From: Lampris incognitus
Lineage: Eukaryota > Chordata > Actinopteri > Lampriformes > Lampridae
Assembly (NCBI RefSeq): GCF_029633865.1
Contig: NC_079214.1
Coordinates: forward strand, 17,152,753 to 17,216,752
Direction of reading: 5' to 3'
DNA length: 64,000 nt
Under the pieces are notes generated by a model. The model made no database searches. It saw only the letters and a list, made by a program, of their open reading frames with translations, and had not been told where the DNA came from. Below are positions 15,101 to 26,332 of the stretch, in pieces. Position numbers and translations under genes: made by a program. Every line of letters starts with the position of its first letter. Position 1 is the stretch's first letter.

Positions 15101-18100
15101 CATATAAAAACATTTCATGAGGAAAATCTAGCGATGAATGTAGCAATGTCTCTATAAAGGTCTCTTAAAAACTCGTCCCCTTCTAATTGCTGGCTCCATA
15201 ATGTTGGTAGCAATCCATGAACTGTATTTTCCTCTTTTTTGCCAGTAGGGGCCATCAATTGTTACCATGAAACACGGCTCTTATGCTGCATTGGAAAATG
15301 TGCTGAGTATCCAAGCTTGAAAAAAATGTATTCCGGATAGCCCTATTGTCTGGTATTAAGTTTATTTTTGTATGTGTGCACATATTAGTGTGTGTAAGTT
15401 ACCTCTTGGTCCTCTCCTGATGTGTAAGCAGGTTCTCCTCAGTACTGAAGTACTCTGTCATGTCAGTGGGTGGACTACCCTCCTGAAAAATACAACCATA
15501 CGATTCTGACAAAGAGAATTGGGGACTTAAAGCTTTTATTGGTTGGCACAGCTTGGCAATATTGCTCCTGCGCTGTGGTCAGGTAACTTCTGTCAGCTGA
15601 TGTTTCAAATATGGCATATCACAATGGTTACATTAGACCAGTCAGTATACCCGGATAAATCTGACAGCAAACTCACTGAGGTGGAGGACGCTCTTCGCAT
15701 CACCAGCTTTTTCGAAATTTTAATTTGTCAGTCAGTAATTTGATCAGCAACTAGCAATCCAGTCATTCAGCAAAAACAAACCTTACCTCCTTCATGTATC
15801 GTAAGTAGATGGACTCTGCTGTTTCCAGGAAGCCTTGAGCCATCTCGGTCTCGTCTCGTCCTGCCCAAAGGATGCCCAACTGGTTCTGATTGACAACACA
15901 AACAGCTAATCCATGAGCGGAAACAAGAAAATCTCAAACAGTAGCTAGAGGTCTTACTCAGTCTTTAAGAGAATAGCTAAATGTCTTGCTCAAAGATGTA
16001 GTAAGTATAGACAAGCAAGCTAGCCTGGGCTGTGGACAAGCTAGCTCTATCTAATAAACATATATCACTTTTTTCATTCGATATCAATATAACACTGAGT
16101 ATATTTAAATAAATTTTTCAATATATTTTTATGCATTCACTGTATAAATATAAATCATTCATCATATACCTATATCAAAGATCATTATCTATCAAATGTT
16201 CATTCCAAATATATACGAAGGAGCTGATTGTGGACTTCAGTAGGTCTAGAAGCTGCAGCCACTCCCCCATACACATCAATGGGGTGGAAGTGGAGCGTGT
16301 TTCAAGCTTTAAATTCCTTGGGAGTCCACATCAGCGAGGAACTTTCCTGGACATTAAACACCCAGGTCCTTGTGAAAAAGGCCCAACGACACCTGCATTT
16401 CCTGAGGAGTGCCCGTCTATCCCCCAAAATTCTCACCAACTTCTACCACTGCACCACTGAGAGCATCCTGACCAGCTGCATCTCAGTGTGGTATGGCAAC
16501 TGCACCTCAGTAGACCAGAAAGCTCTGCAGCGGGTCATCAAGGCGGCCCAGCATATCACCGGTACCCAGCTCCCAGCCATAAAAGACATTTATCACTAAC
16601 GCTGCATTCGAAGGGGTCTCAGCATCAGCAGAGATCCCACCCACCCCAACCATGGGCTGTTCTCCCCCCCCCCCCCCCCGCGTGCTCTGGGAGGCGCTAC
16701 AGGAGCCTCAGAGCCCGCACTACCAAGCTCAAAAACAGCTTCTTCGCACAAGCTGTTGCCCACCTGAACCTGGCTACCCACTGAATGTCTGTAGATATTT
16801 TTAAATATTTTGTACTCTTGCTCTTTTTTAACTTATTTTTAGCTTTTGGTCTTCATGTGTGTATATCTTATACTGTGTTTGTCTGTCTGTCTTGCACTGT
16901 TTGGTGAAGCTACAGCCCTCATTTCATTTTTACCATTTGCCTGCACATTGTTTTTAATGACATTAAACTGAATTGAATCAATGTTCATATTTTATATATT
17001 ATAGCCGTTTCCATCTCTTCCTGTCCTCTGCATCTTTCTCTGTCACACCAGCCACCTGCATGTCCTCCATCAGCACATCCATAAACCTCCTCTTTGGCCT
17101 TCTTCTTTTCCTCTTCCCTGGCAGCTCCATATTCAGCATCCTTCTCCCAATATACCCACCATCTCTCCTCCGCACATGTCCAAACCATTTCAATCTTGCC
17201 TCTCTTGCTTTGTCGCCAAACTGTCCACAATGAGCTGTCCCGCTAATATTCTTGTTCCTAAATCCTGTCCTTCTTCGTCACTCCCAATGAAAATCTTAGC
17301 ATCTTCAACTCTGCCACCTCCAGCTCTGTCTCCTGTCTTTTCGTCAATGCGACCGCCTCCAAACCATACAACATAGCTGGTCTCACTATCATCTTGCAGT
17401 CCTTCTCTTTAACTTTTGCTGGTACCTTTCTGTCACAAATCACTCCTGACACTCTTCTTCACCCACTCCACCCTGCCTGCACTCTCTTCTTCACCTCTCT
17501 TCCACACTCATCGTTACTTTGAACAGTTGACCCCAAGTATTTAAACTCAACCACCTTCGTCACCTCTACTCCTCACCATTCCACTGTCCTCCCTCTCGTT
17601 CACGCATAGGTAGTCCGTCTTGCTCCTACTGACTTTCATTCCTCTTCTTTCCAGCGCATACCTCCACCTCTCCAGGCTCTCCTCAACCTGCTCCCTACAC
17701 TCACTACAGATCGCAAATGTCATCTGTGAACATCATAGTTATGCCTGCCTTATCTAGTCAGTCAACCTGTCCAACATGGCAAACAAGAAAGGACTCAGAG
17801 CCGATCCTTGATGCAAACCCACCTCTTCCTTGAACCCATCTATCATTCCAACCGCACACCTCACCACTGTCACACTGCCCTTGTACATATCCTGCACCAC
17901 TCCTACATACTTCTCAGCCATTCTGAACTTCCTCATAATATACCACACCTCCTCTCTTGGTACCCTGTCATATGCTTTCTCTAAATCCACAAAGACACAA
18001 TGTAACTCCTTCTGACCTTCTCTATACTTCTCCAACATTTTCAAAGCAAACATCGCACATGTAGTGCTCTTTAATGGCATGAAACCACACTGCTAGTTGC

Positions 18101-21100
18101 TTATTATCACCTTTCCTCTTACCCTAGCTTCCATTACTCTTTCCCATATCTTCATGCTGTGGCTGATTAAGTTTATACCTCTGTAGTTCCTACACCTCTG
18201 CACATCACCTTTATTCTTGAAAATCGGTACCAGTATTCTTCTTCTCCACTCCTCGGGCATCCTATCACTTTCCAAGATTGTGTTAAACAAACTAGTTTAA
18301 AAACTCTACTGCCATCTCTCCTAAAAACCTACATGCCTCCACAGGTATATCATCAGGATCAACTGCCTTTCCACTCTTAATCCTCTTCACAGCTGCCCTC
18401 ACCTCCCCCTTGCTAATCCACTGCACTTTCTGATTCACTATCCCCACATCATCCAACCTTCTCTCCCTCTCATTTTCTTAATTAATTAGTCCCTCAAATA
18501 ACTCATTCCACCTTCTCAACACATTCTCCTCGCTTGTCAACACATTTCTATCTCTATCCTTCATCACCCTAACCTGCTGCAAATTATATACATATATATA
18601 TATATCAATGGTCATTCCATATATATCAATTTTCATGCAATATATAGTATAAATGTTCATTCTATATCAATGTTCATTCAATATACATAAATGTCCATTC
18701 CATATACACCGATCAGCAAAAACATTAATACCACTATGCACATGGAGAGCGAAGGCTAGCCCATCTGGTCCGATCCCATAGCTCAAATTGTTGAAAAAGT
18801 TAATGTTGGCTATGACAGACAGATGTCAGAACGAACACACAATGCATCATAGCTTGCTGCGTATAGGGCTGTGTAGCCGCAGACCGGTCAGAGTGCTCAT
18901 GATGATCCCTGTCCACCACCGAAAACACCTACAATGGGTACGTGAGTGTCAGAACTGGACCACTGGAGCAATGGAAAAAGGTGGCCTGGTCTGATGAATC
19001 ACATTTTCTTTTACATCATGTGGACAGCTGGTGTGTGTCGTTTACCTGGGGAAGAGATGGCACCAGGATGCACTGTGGGGAAGAGATGGCACCAGGATGC
19101 ACTGTGGGAAGTAGGCAAGCTGGCAACAAGTGTGATGCTCTGTGCAATGTTCTGTTGGGAAACTTTGGGTCCTGGCATTCATGTGGATGTTATTTTGACA
19201 AGTACCACCAACCTAAACATTGTTGCAGACCAAGTACACCGCGCTTCATGGCAACGGTATTCCCTGATGGCAGTGGCCTCTCAGCATAATGCGCCCTTCC
19301 ACACTGCAAAAATGGTTCAGTAATGGTTTGAGGAACATGACAAAGAGTTAAAGATTTTGCCTTGGCCTCCAAATTCCCCAGACCTCAATCCGATCAACAT
19401 CTGTGGGATGTGCTGGAAAAACAAGTCCGAACCACAGAGGCCCCACCTCGCAACTCACAGGACTTAAAGGATCTGCTACTAACGTCTTGGTGCCAGATAC
19501 CAGAGGACACCTTCAGAGGTCTTCTGGGGTCCATGCCTCAAGGGGTCAAAGCTGTTTCAATGTTTTGGCTGATCGGGGTATATTATAGTTAGTACCCTTG
19601 TTTTCATTCGTATTCCTCTCAATCAAGATGGGATGGAGCAGCTACAATTTGGGATTTGCAATGCTTATGTATGTATTATTTCCAGAGCATTTAGTGAAGT
19701 TAATGGTGGGACTGTATCTAAAACATTTAGCCACTTTTTTTTTCCAGGGACCAATATGTAAATTCTGAACCTGAACATTAATAATGACCACGACCACATT
19801 CTCTTTCCTAAACAACTATCACAAGCGATTTTAACCAAGGCACTTATATAATCTAACTACCCCAGCTGAGTTATGGTACAGCTGGTACAGTCTGGTTCAT
19901 TGTGTGAATGTGTATGTGAAAAAAGGGTGATGCAAATAAAAACAGCCTGCTTGGAAACCTTAAATACTTGACTAAGTAAGGCCTCCTCACCTTTAATTGT
20001 TGATGTCATATATATGGCACATTCTCAAGCACCTGACCTGTTTAGTAATCCAAAGTATTAATATTGTAGCGAATTTGGGGGACAACGCAACCACAGGAAC
20101 TGCCGCGGCCGGGAAGCGAACCCGTATCGCCCGCACCGCAGGAGACATCGCTAACCGCTAGACTAAAGGGTCGGACCCGCGAGCCAGCGGCCAGCGTGTA
20201 TCTTCTCCGTGCACATTACACTATCAAACCAAAACCAGTTTTCCAAATGATACTCCTTATTTGTGAGACCTCATATTGTGATAAATGTTAAGTTAAAAAA
20301 AATTCTCGCTCTTATCAATTAAGACAACAAATCTGCGCATCCAGACACGATGCCATTGAAAGACGAGAAACGAAAATGAATGCCAGCCAGCCAGCCAGCC
20401 AGCCTTACCTGCGGCTTCGTGGCAGACTTCTGGTGCACCGAGGACGAGCAGGATTTGTATTGAACAAAGGCAACTATGGGCAACGTTTCTCTCACATTTC
20501 ACCAAAAAAAGTGTATGATTTAGGTCACGATTAGTTTCGAAGTTTACGAAAGGTATTTAACCCTGGTTGAGTTTTTGAGACGTAACCGCCACTGTTAAAT
20601 GGGTTGATTGATTGACTGATTGATTGATGGGTTACAACAGCTTTATTAACCACGCCATCGACCGCCTACCATCTGCTGGCGCACCAGTCATTACTGTGCA
20701 ACTATCAAGTCAATATGGTCGTGAAATAACCACAACGCTAGTTGTCGCTTACATCCACATCGTGTTTCTCATAATCAACTCACGAATCTATTTAAATATT
20801 TAAAAAAAAGAAAAGAAAACAAGCGAGACTGACAAACACACAGCTTGAGCATCGTTACCCTGACATGGATGAAGAGCGACACGTTCTCCGGTGAGACGCT
20901 GCATTTCTCCAGCAGTTTCAGGCAGTTCATGAAGTGCTCCTGGCCGGCTGACAGCTCCTCCGTCTCGGCGTGGTTCACCCCCAGATAATACTCCACCGCC
21001 CCCAGTCGGGCAGCCCGCAACCCGGCCGGCGAGTCCCCGGTGAACCCGCGGCTGAACACGCCCTCCTTCTCCCCATCTAACGGCTGCTCCGTCGGCTGCT

Positions 21101-21314
21101 GGTCGCCCCTCTCGTCGCCGCTCTCGTTTTCTCCGTCGCTGGCCTCGACGTTTTTCAGCGAGCTGTAAATCTCCCTCAGCAGCTCCCTGGCCTTGTACTT
21201 GGAGCGGAACGGGTCGTTGGCGGGGTCTTTACGAGACTCGATCTCGGAGAGGTTCTGGGCGGTGGTGAACTTGTCGCAGAGGGCTCCCCAGGCCAAGCTG
21301 TGTAGGGACGCCAT
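6135..21314 (-). CDS. kifbp: KIF1-binding protein (kinesin family binding protein), 13 coding exons
   Basis: KBP is a TPR-like alpha-solenoid protein that binds motor domains of kinesins such as KIF1A/KIF1B and keeps them off microtubules; loss causes Goldberg-Shprintzen syndrome in humans (family knowledge). Exons on the minus strand, all with GT donors and AG acceptors and matching phases: 20859-21314, 15787-15885, 15403-15482, 13967-14025, 11968-12092, 11315-11408, 10976-11088, 10458-10607, 9202-9276, 7655-7817, 6964-7138, 6627-6812, 6135-6273. They join to 1914 bases, 637 residues plus stop, against about 621 in human. Diagnostic segments are LGVNHAETEELSAGQEHF (exon 1), YCHSTLQRQLQLNQYNPIEW (exon 5), EIARCWIKYCLNLLQDAKK (exon 7), DGYVTDHIEILQDHSALF (exon 10) and EEEVLRPALVAQFRVARLY (exon 12). 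The start is the ATG at 21314, where the family-like N-terminus (MASLHSLAWGALCDKF) begins; an upstream in-frame ATG at 21407 lies in promoter-like sequence. Exon 8 has a run of six Glu. Introns are rich in transposons but no exon is damaged. Confidence 0.95.
8230..8830 (+). mobile_element. Non-LTR retrotransposon ORF2 C-terminal fragment
   Basis: Broken plus-strand frames read like the end of a LINE reverse-transcriptase protein: KFLGVIIDHKIHWK, YLNCCVEVWGNTYKS, LQNRAIRIINN, then a degenerate QIMYKARNNLLSGNVQ. Several frameshifts are present. It lies in a kifbp intron. Clade not determined. Confidence 0.7.
9766..10195 (-). repeat. tRNA-derived SINE, family A, copy 1
   Basis: On the minus strand the right end gives a tRNA-like head with a B-box-like CGGTTTGAATCCCC (around 10120-10140). 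The body reads toward lower coordinates to a pyrimidine-rich end on the plus strand. Two more copies lie at 14334-14757 and 55420-55826, all minus. Family name not known to me. Confidence 0.7.
12323..12532. repeat. Tandem duplication, 105-base unit, two copies
   Basis: The block starting TCAGACGCCTGTAAGAAAAC at 12323 repeats at 12428 with few differences. It lies in a kifbp intron beside an L2-type tail. No coding content. Confidence 0.85.
12540..13190 (+). mobile_element. L2-type LINE 3' end
   Basis: The block ends with the typical GTAAAGCGACTTAGAGTGCT ... AAAAGCGCTATACAAGTTTA followed by ATT repeats, as seen at the 3' ends of fish L2-like elements. A similar end occurs at 51215-51300. No intact frame remains upstream. 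Confidence 0.55.
14334..14757 (-). repeat. tRNA-derived SINE, family A, copy 2
   Basis: Same structure and orientation as the copy at 9766-10195. The tRNA-like head on the minus strand carries GGTTCGAATCCCC at about 14695. It lies just beyond kifbp exon 4. Confidence 0.7.
16213..16980 (+). mobile_element. L2/CR1-clade LINE, ORF2 3' fragment
   Basis: The plus-strand frame contains TKELIVDFSRSRSCSHSPI, VEVERVSSFKFLGVHISEEL after one frameshift, SPKILTNFYHCTTESILTSC and KALQRVIKAAQHITGTQLP. These are hallmarks of the C-terminal part of fish L2-type ORF2. A poly-C tract at about 16665 disrupts the frame. The 3' end is an ATTGAAT-type tail at about 16965-16980. Confidence 0.85.
17004..18560 (-). 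mobile_element. RTE-like LINE, ORF2 with reverse transcriptase, broken
   Basis: Minus-strand frames give, in order: NVLTSEENVLRRWNELFEG (18478-18660 frame), EEWRRRILVPIFKNKGDVQ and NYRGINLISHSMKIWERV (18093-18290), FVDLEKAYDRVPREEVWY, VGLHQGSALSPFLFAMLD (17754-18080), then VRPAMLYGLEAVALTKRQET and LKMLRFSLGVTKKDRI (17258-17452), and PGKRKRRRPKRRFMDV (about 17050-17130). These are RT and post-RT segments of one element with several frameshifts. The YXDD box region falls in a break. A related 3' end is at 32906-33362. Confidence 0.85.
18707..19578 (+). mobile_element. Tc1/mariner-like transposon, deleted and frameshifted
   Basis: The ends CACCGATCAGCAAAAACATT and, inverted, CCCCGATCAGCCAAAACATT are flanked by TA on both sides (705-706 and 579-580 of the respective thousands). 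Frames include KLMLAMTDRCQ, GHLQRSSGVHASRGQ and, out of frame, SPDLNPINICGMCWKNK, remains of a DD34E-type transposase. At about 1212 bases the related copy at 60528-61739 is longer, so this one (872 bases) has a deletion. A 29-base direct repeat at about 19047-19105 shifts the frame. Confidence 0.85.
20071..20219 (-). repeat. tRNA-derived SINE, family B, copy 1
   Basis: On the minus strand the unit carries an A-box-like TAGTCTAGCGGTTAGCGATG and a B-box-like GGGTTCGCTTCCCGG, so it derives from a tRNA. Copies are at 38630-38786 and 49851-50004, and a relative in the opposite direction at 62690-62780. Each of the three close copies is preceded on the plus strand by AATATTGT or ATATTGT. Confidence 0.7.
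20383..20404. repeat. (CCAG)n simple repeat
   Basis: Five to six units of CCAG/CAGC in kifbp intron 1. No coding role. Confidence 0.9.
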
Positions 21315-21371
21315 GTTCACGGAGTGGACGGCTGTTTCTTGTTGTGCCTCTTCTTCTCGTTGCTTCTCGAT

Positions 21372-21410
21372 CGGCGGTTGGCATCCGAGGTGTCGCATTA
21401 CCGCCACCTA
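21372..21410 (-). promoter_or_regulatory. Putative promoter-proximal motif upstream of kifbp
   Basis: On the minus strand the block reads TAGGTGGCGGTAATGCGACA then CCTCGGATGCCAACCGCC, about 60-100 bases upstream of the chosen ATG. A near copy (AGTAGAGGGCGGTAATGCAA then CATTTCGGATGCAAACCACC) lies at 41856-41898 upstream of the BED-BESS gene, and a half copy at 41764-41788. The first half resembles the CTCF core (CCASYAGRKGGCR). Binding is not shown; the placement at two gene starts is what is seen. Confidence 0.45.
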
Positions 21411-21563
21411 CCGAAATGTACGAACCTCACAGTACCAATTGTACACCCAAAGCGATCCCATTCGAGACAATCCCCAGACCCCAGACCCCAGACCCAGTCT
21501 GAGCTGATGTAAATCCTTCCCGCAGTGTAGCATCTGGATCTTCTCCAGATGTGTCCACAACGT

Positions 21564-21818
21564 TCAGTTATCTCCCGCAAGCGTCCAACAACATCTTGGT
21601 TCTCTCTGACCTAAATGTATGACCATGGCGATGAATGCCAAACATCTTTTCTTGTCCATGCAGATATTCTGGTCAGCTCCATTCCTTTTCTGCTCCGGTT
21701 CTTTTTGTGCTTCCGCCATCTCGTCATTTCTCTCCATTCTCTTGGCAGCTTCGGCGTACGACAATCCCACTGCAAGATGACCCATCCAAAAGAAGTAAAG
21801 TCGTGGGGGAAATGGCAC
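21564..21818 (-). mobile_element. Non-LTR retrotransposon ORF1 3' fragment
   Basis: The minus-strand frame contains LSYAEAAKRMERNDEMAEAQ and KKRCLAFIAMVIHL. The ORF1 remnant at 39270-40135 has the same segments (FSYAEAAKKME and MKFLAMVITCTVDA), so both come from one LINE group. Nothing else of the element is recognised here. Confidence 0.55.
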
Positions 21819-21829
21819 GCTGCAGCGAC

Positions 21830-24800
21830 TTAGGATGGGTATGTAAAATGCAATTTCCCAAAATACTTAAAATCTCCAAGGCTGTGCTCCACAGTCATAC
21901 ATTTTGTTGCCTCTCCCTCTTACATGTGGCATGATGCAAGTACAATAGCTTTACCATGCAGTAGTAGTAATTCCTTTTCTCTGGTGTCTTTCCAGAATGA
22001 GGACTCATTGATAGAGAGGAAGGCCTCAGAAGAAAGGGTTCTTCTCAGCTCTGAAGAGGAGGATGGGGTATGTATGTGATATGCAATCTGTTGTACCTTA
22101 CCTGAGATTTTCAGCACTTCCTTCTGTTCCTCTGCAGCTGTTTGACTGGTATAAAATGGCTGGGAAATTTTATTTTGTACCAGTGACAAGTCTAAATTTT
22201 GATAGTGCTGCATGAGCAAAGTTTGTGTGTCATAATTACACAAAGTGTCTTGTTGCAAATCAGTAGCAGCACTATAAAAACAGCGAAATATTCCTTCAGG
22301 TGAAGTACAGCATAGTAGCAATTCACAAGTTATTTCTGTATTTTTGGAGGAACGTGTAGAAAAAGAAAACCTGAAAATTAGTGCCTCTTTTGAGGAGTGC
22401 AGCTGAACTGAGGGGTTGAATTTAGTCAGAAAGATGGAAATGAAGGAAAATATTGCATTAGCAAAACCTTTCACTGCTGTATATTTTTTTCAATTATGCA
22501 CTTGCCATTTGCACTATATTAACTGCTTTTTGCTTTTTCTGTTATTCTATTTTGCCTTCTTGTTTCTGCACTCTGGCTCAGTAGAGCATGTTTAATAAAC
22601 TATTATGAAACTGAATTTTAACACAAGAGTGAAGAATGTTATTTATTTAATACATTTTTAGATTAGATTCAACTTTATTGCCCTTGCCCAAGAACAGAAC
22701 AATGAAATGCAGTGCAGTGCAGCTTCTAAAATATATGGACTAGATGCGTATGTAAAGTAACGACTAAATAATAAATAACAATACATTATTAAAATAAACA
22801 CAATTGAATAATGAACTTAAATATACTAGAATATTCTGAATAGAAAAAATATGCATGTGAGTTGGGGACAATATCTATTTTCTAGCTACATTTTTTGGAC
22901 GGTATATACTGTATGTGGATAGTAGTACCACGTTGCACATGGGGTATAAAAGATATATTTAAAAGATATTCATGCATTTGATTAGTGGAGTTTGTAGTTG
23001 TTTGTATTTGTACTTCTTGCAGTTATCCAGCAGATGGCAATGTTTGTCTCATTAGGCTATCCGTACTACCGCCCATCGGATGTCCAGCCCCGCCTACATC
23101 TGACAACGCCCCATTCCACGTGCTGCAGGCAGCCAGGGGTTATTGTGTTTTGGTTTTTTTTTTGCAGCGCCACCAGTATGGAGGACGTCAAGGTAACTAA
23201 TTTTAGCTTTGAATGTTAGCTTTGTACTAGTATACAGCAGCTGCACGTTGTAAATATGCATTTATTTTATGTATACTCCAGGATTCTTTTTTTTTAAACT
23301 TTTTTTAAATTGTACGTATTTTTTATTTTATTCTCATTTTAGTATTGTTGTTGTTCCATTTCTCTTTTTGCAGTTTTGGAGTTTGCAAAGTAATAATAAT
23401 AATGAACATCCCCGCAACCCTGAGAGTAGGATACGCGGTTTGGATAATGGATGGGTGGATTTAAAAAAAATCCAAATCACTGCTTATTGTACTTGTACAT
23501 GAAGTACGTGAGAAAAATAAACTTCTGAATATTTGAAACTTTAAATGTTCTGAGTTGAAAGTGATCTGGGCCTGAATGCTGGACTTCTGCCCCCAGCTCA
23601 ATAGACGATGTGATGCTGAAGGTTAAATTTGTTGGGTGGTTTGTTTGTACTAGTTTGTTATTACAATGAATCCCGAGGCTTGTCGTTCATTCATTTCAGC
23701 CAGGTCACCTACAAATGCATTTTGGTATTATTGGGCTGGTAAGCTGGGTTCTGCTTCTTGTTGTTTTATTATGACCATTATAATCTCTGTCAAAAGCCCT
23801 GTGAGAACACTTGAACTGAGTGCATGTGCTTTTCTGAGGAGAACTCCCCTCACTTTTCCCCTCAGACTCTGCAGTACAGAGCCATGTTATGAAATAAGTC
23901 TGCAGCCTTTCTGGGAAAAAAACAAAAACACCTCTGATCTCCATATATGCAGCATTTGGACAATGCCACTGGCATTGCACGGACCCAGCAATATTTGAAC
24001 ATGTTAAGATTACATCAAATGAAGGCTTGAAACCCATCAACAGCAGACTCCATATTTAAAGTTATCATCCCCATCACAGCTTTCTGTATATATGGTACAC
24101 ACACCTCACTGAATGTATGTTTTTCAAAATCTAGAAGTCGTTGCCTATTTCTGAATTTCTTTACAAAACAATTTAGAAATATATATTTTGAAATGCCCCC
24201 CACCCCAAGTTGTTTCATGTAGTACTTAAGTGAAATTTAGTAAAAAAATAAAGAAAAACCCTACGATGAGTCAATGTGTCCAAGCTTTTGACCAGTACTG
24301 TACTTGTGAGAATTTCTAACACTGACATTACATACTTGGGGGATAAATGTGAAAAATAAATACAATTTTGAAACATGATACTCTCACAACTCAGATTAAG
24401 GTCTATGGAGCTCTGTAGTAGAAATACTGCAGGACAGTCTGTCTGTCTTTGAATATTTGTCCGTCCTTTTCAAATGACAAGACATCGATGCACGGTGATG
24501 AAACTTGGTTTCTCATTTGGAAACGTTTATTCAAACTTTTACTGAGGGGAGGCAAAATTTATTTGCTATGGGTCACAAATCAATATGCAATACATTACAG
24601 ATCAGATTTGGACTAAACGTGGAAAATGAATCTCTCTTGTTTCAGCATTTTCAAAATTACACTTTTGTTTGAGAAGGTTCTGCACCGTTGGTTCCCTCGT
24701 CAATGTACACAATTTCTTTATAGCCATTGATTGAATTTTGATTAAACTTGGGAATATAATGGGAATGTCACAATGTTACGTGTTAAAAAAAAAAAAGATA

Positions 24801-26330
24801 CCGACTTGGCCAGCAGGGGAGGAGACGTTTACTGTAAGCTCCTTGTGTCCTATATATCTTTCAATCTGATGAACAAATTTCATTTTTTGCTTTTTATGTT
24901 CCATCATCTGCTTTTCTAAGGGGCATAATGTTGCCACAACATCTGGCACCATGACACGGGTTGATATTCATGTTACGGTGTTTTACATGATGTCATCATG
25001 TCTAAAATCAGGTTTAAGGTCAGACGGCAAAGAATTACCAGGTTCATAGCTATGATCGTGGTGCAAACAAGCCTTATGTCCCTTTACTCACACGTTAAGA
25101 GATGATAAACCATGTTTAGGTTCTACACTGTCAATTTATTTCAATAAATCCAGAAACCACCTGTAATGAGATCACCAATCGGGGGAACAAATTAATGTGG
25201 ATATGACACATTAAAGGGAATAAATTAACGTGAATGTCATGACAGTAGCTCACAATACACAACTGGACAGCAGTAACAGAAGCAGCCTGCCTTGTCCAGT
25301 TAATATTACACCAGTCACACAACCTAGACAGCTCTAGCTCTTATACCTCACCTTACAACCAGGGAAGCTTCAATACATAAAATATATAACAGAATTTAAA
25401 AGCTTTTACATTAGCACCGAATAATTATTAAATACAATTCCATCACCATCAACTGACATTAGTTTGAAATCAACATTTTTTCTCTCCCATTTTATCATAC
25501 AGCCTAACGCCTTGCACTAGGGCACACCCAAAAAAAAAAAAAAAGTTAAAATGTATATGATTGAGTGGAGATAAGTCAAAGCTTTTATGCCTTGACTCTT
25601 GTTGCAAATGTGCAACATTCAATGGAGCTAATGTGCAACAGGCAAGTTTGGTGAAGGTGCGCATTCTCCCTCATTACATTTAATATGTGACAGCGCACGT
25701 TATAAAAATCTTAGAAAAAGGTTAAAATCATAGAAGCTGTGTCGTTTTTGGGTTTGTTGTTTCGGGTTGGCTGTCTTTGCAGTAAAAAGTGAATAAAACT
25801 TATTTAAACCCTATGTTATCGGGATGACGTTTAAGTGCAACTACAGTAATTTGTTTATCACAGACGATATTTAGGTGCACTAGTTTTGATGTCCAGTAAA
25901 TGTAGATGTTCTGGCCACAGGGCCGCGCTCTGCCACTGGTTCCTGAAGATAACACTTCACATCAGCTTCATTCTGCCACTAGGATTGCGTCTTTTTCTCC
26001 ATGCTGAAACAATAAATCGACAGCGAGATGATGTAACATTCCCTTCTTTCCTTAATGTTTGTTCAAAAATCAACATATTTTTTATGGCAGTTATTTGTTT
26101 TATATTTTTCTTATATTTATTACAAGGCAAGGGACAAAGGTAAACATGCCTTAGAGTAACGAGCGTCATCTGAATTAGGACAGGGTAAACAGTGTGCATG
26201 TTAGCTTACTGACTTTGGATGACATCAATAACATTTATTTTGGGTACGGCTGGGTTTTGTATCTGGACAGCTGGCTGAAAACTAAGTGCAGTCCAAAATG
26301 GCCATGTAGAAGACAATAAGAGACATAATG
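21830..26330. other. Gene-free stretch between kifbp and mpc1, with one unexplained frame
   Basis: No recognised exon or RNA. A 184-codon minus-strand frame at 21920-22474 is the longest unexplained one; it has no motif I can name, no clear codon bias and no splice partner. A fragment like the SINE end CGCAACCCTGAGAGTAGGAT lies at about 23410-23460, and a dispersed AACTTTATTGCCCTTG-type repeat at 22660-22760. If mpc1 has a further 3' exon it should be in this stretch; I could not find it. Confidence 0.4.
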
Positions 26331-26332
26331 GC

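Larger units (their letters stand above)
16085..18706. repeat. AT-rich minisatellite split by transposon insertions
   Basis: Diverged units resembling ATATCAATGTTCATTCCATA occur at 16085-16215, 16975-17003 and 18590-18706. The gaps hold an L2-like LINE (16213-16980) and an RTE-like LINE (17004-18560). A Tc1-like element begins at 18707. The simplest reading is one array into which the elements inserted one after another. Confidence 0.6.
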
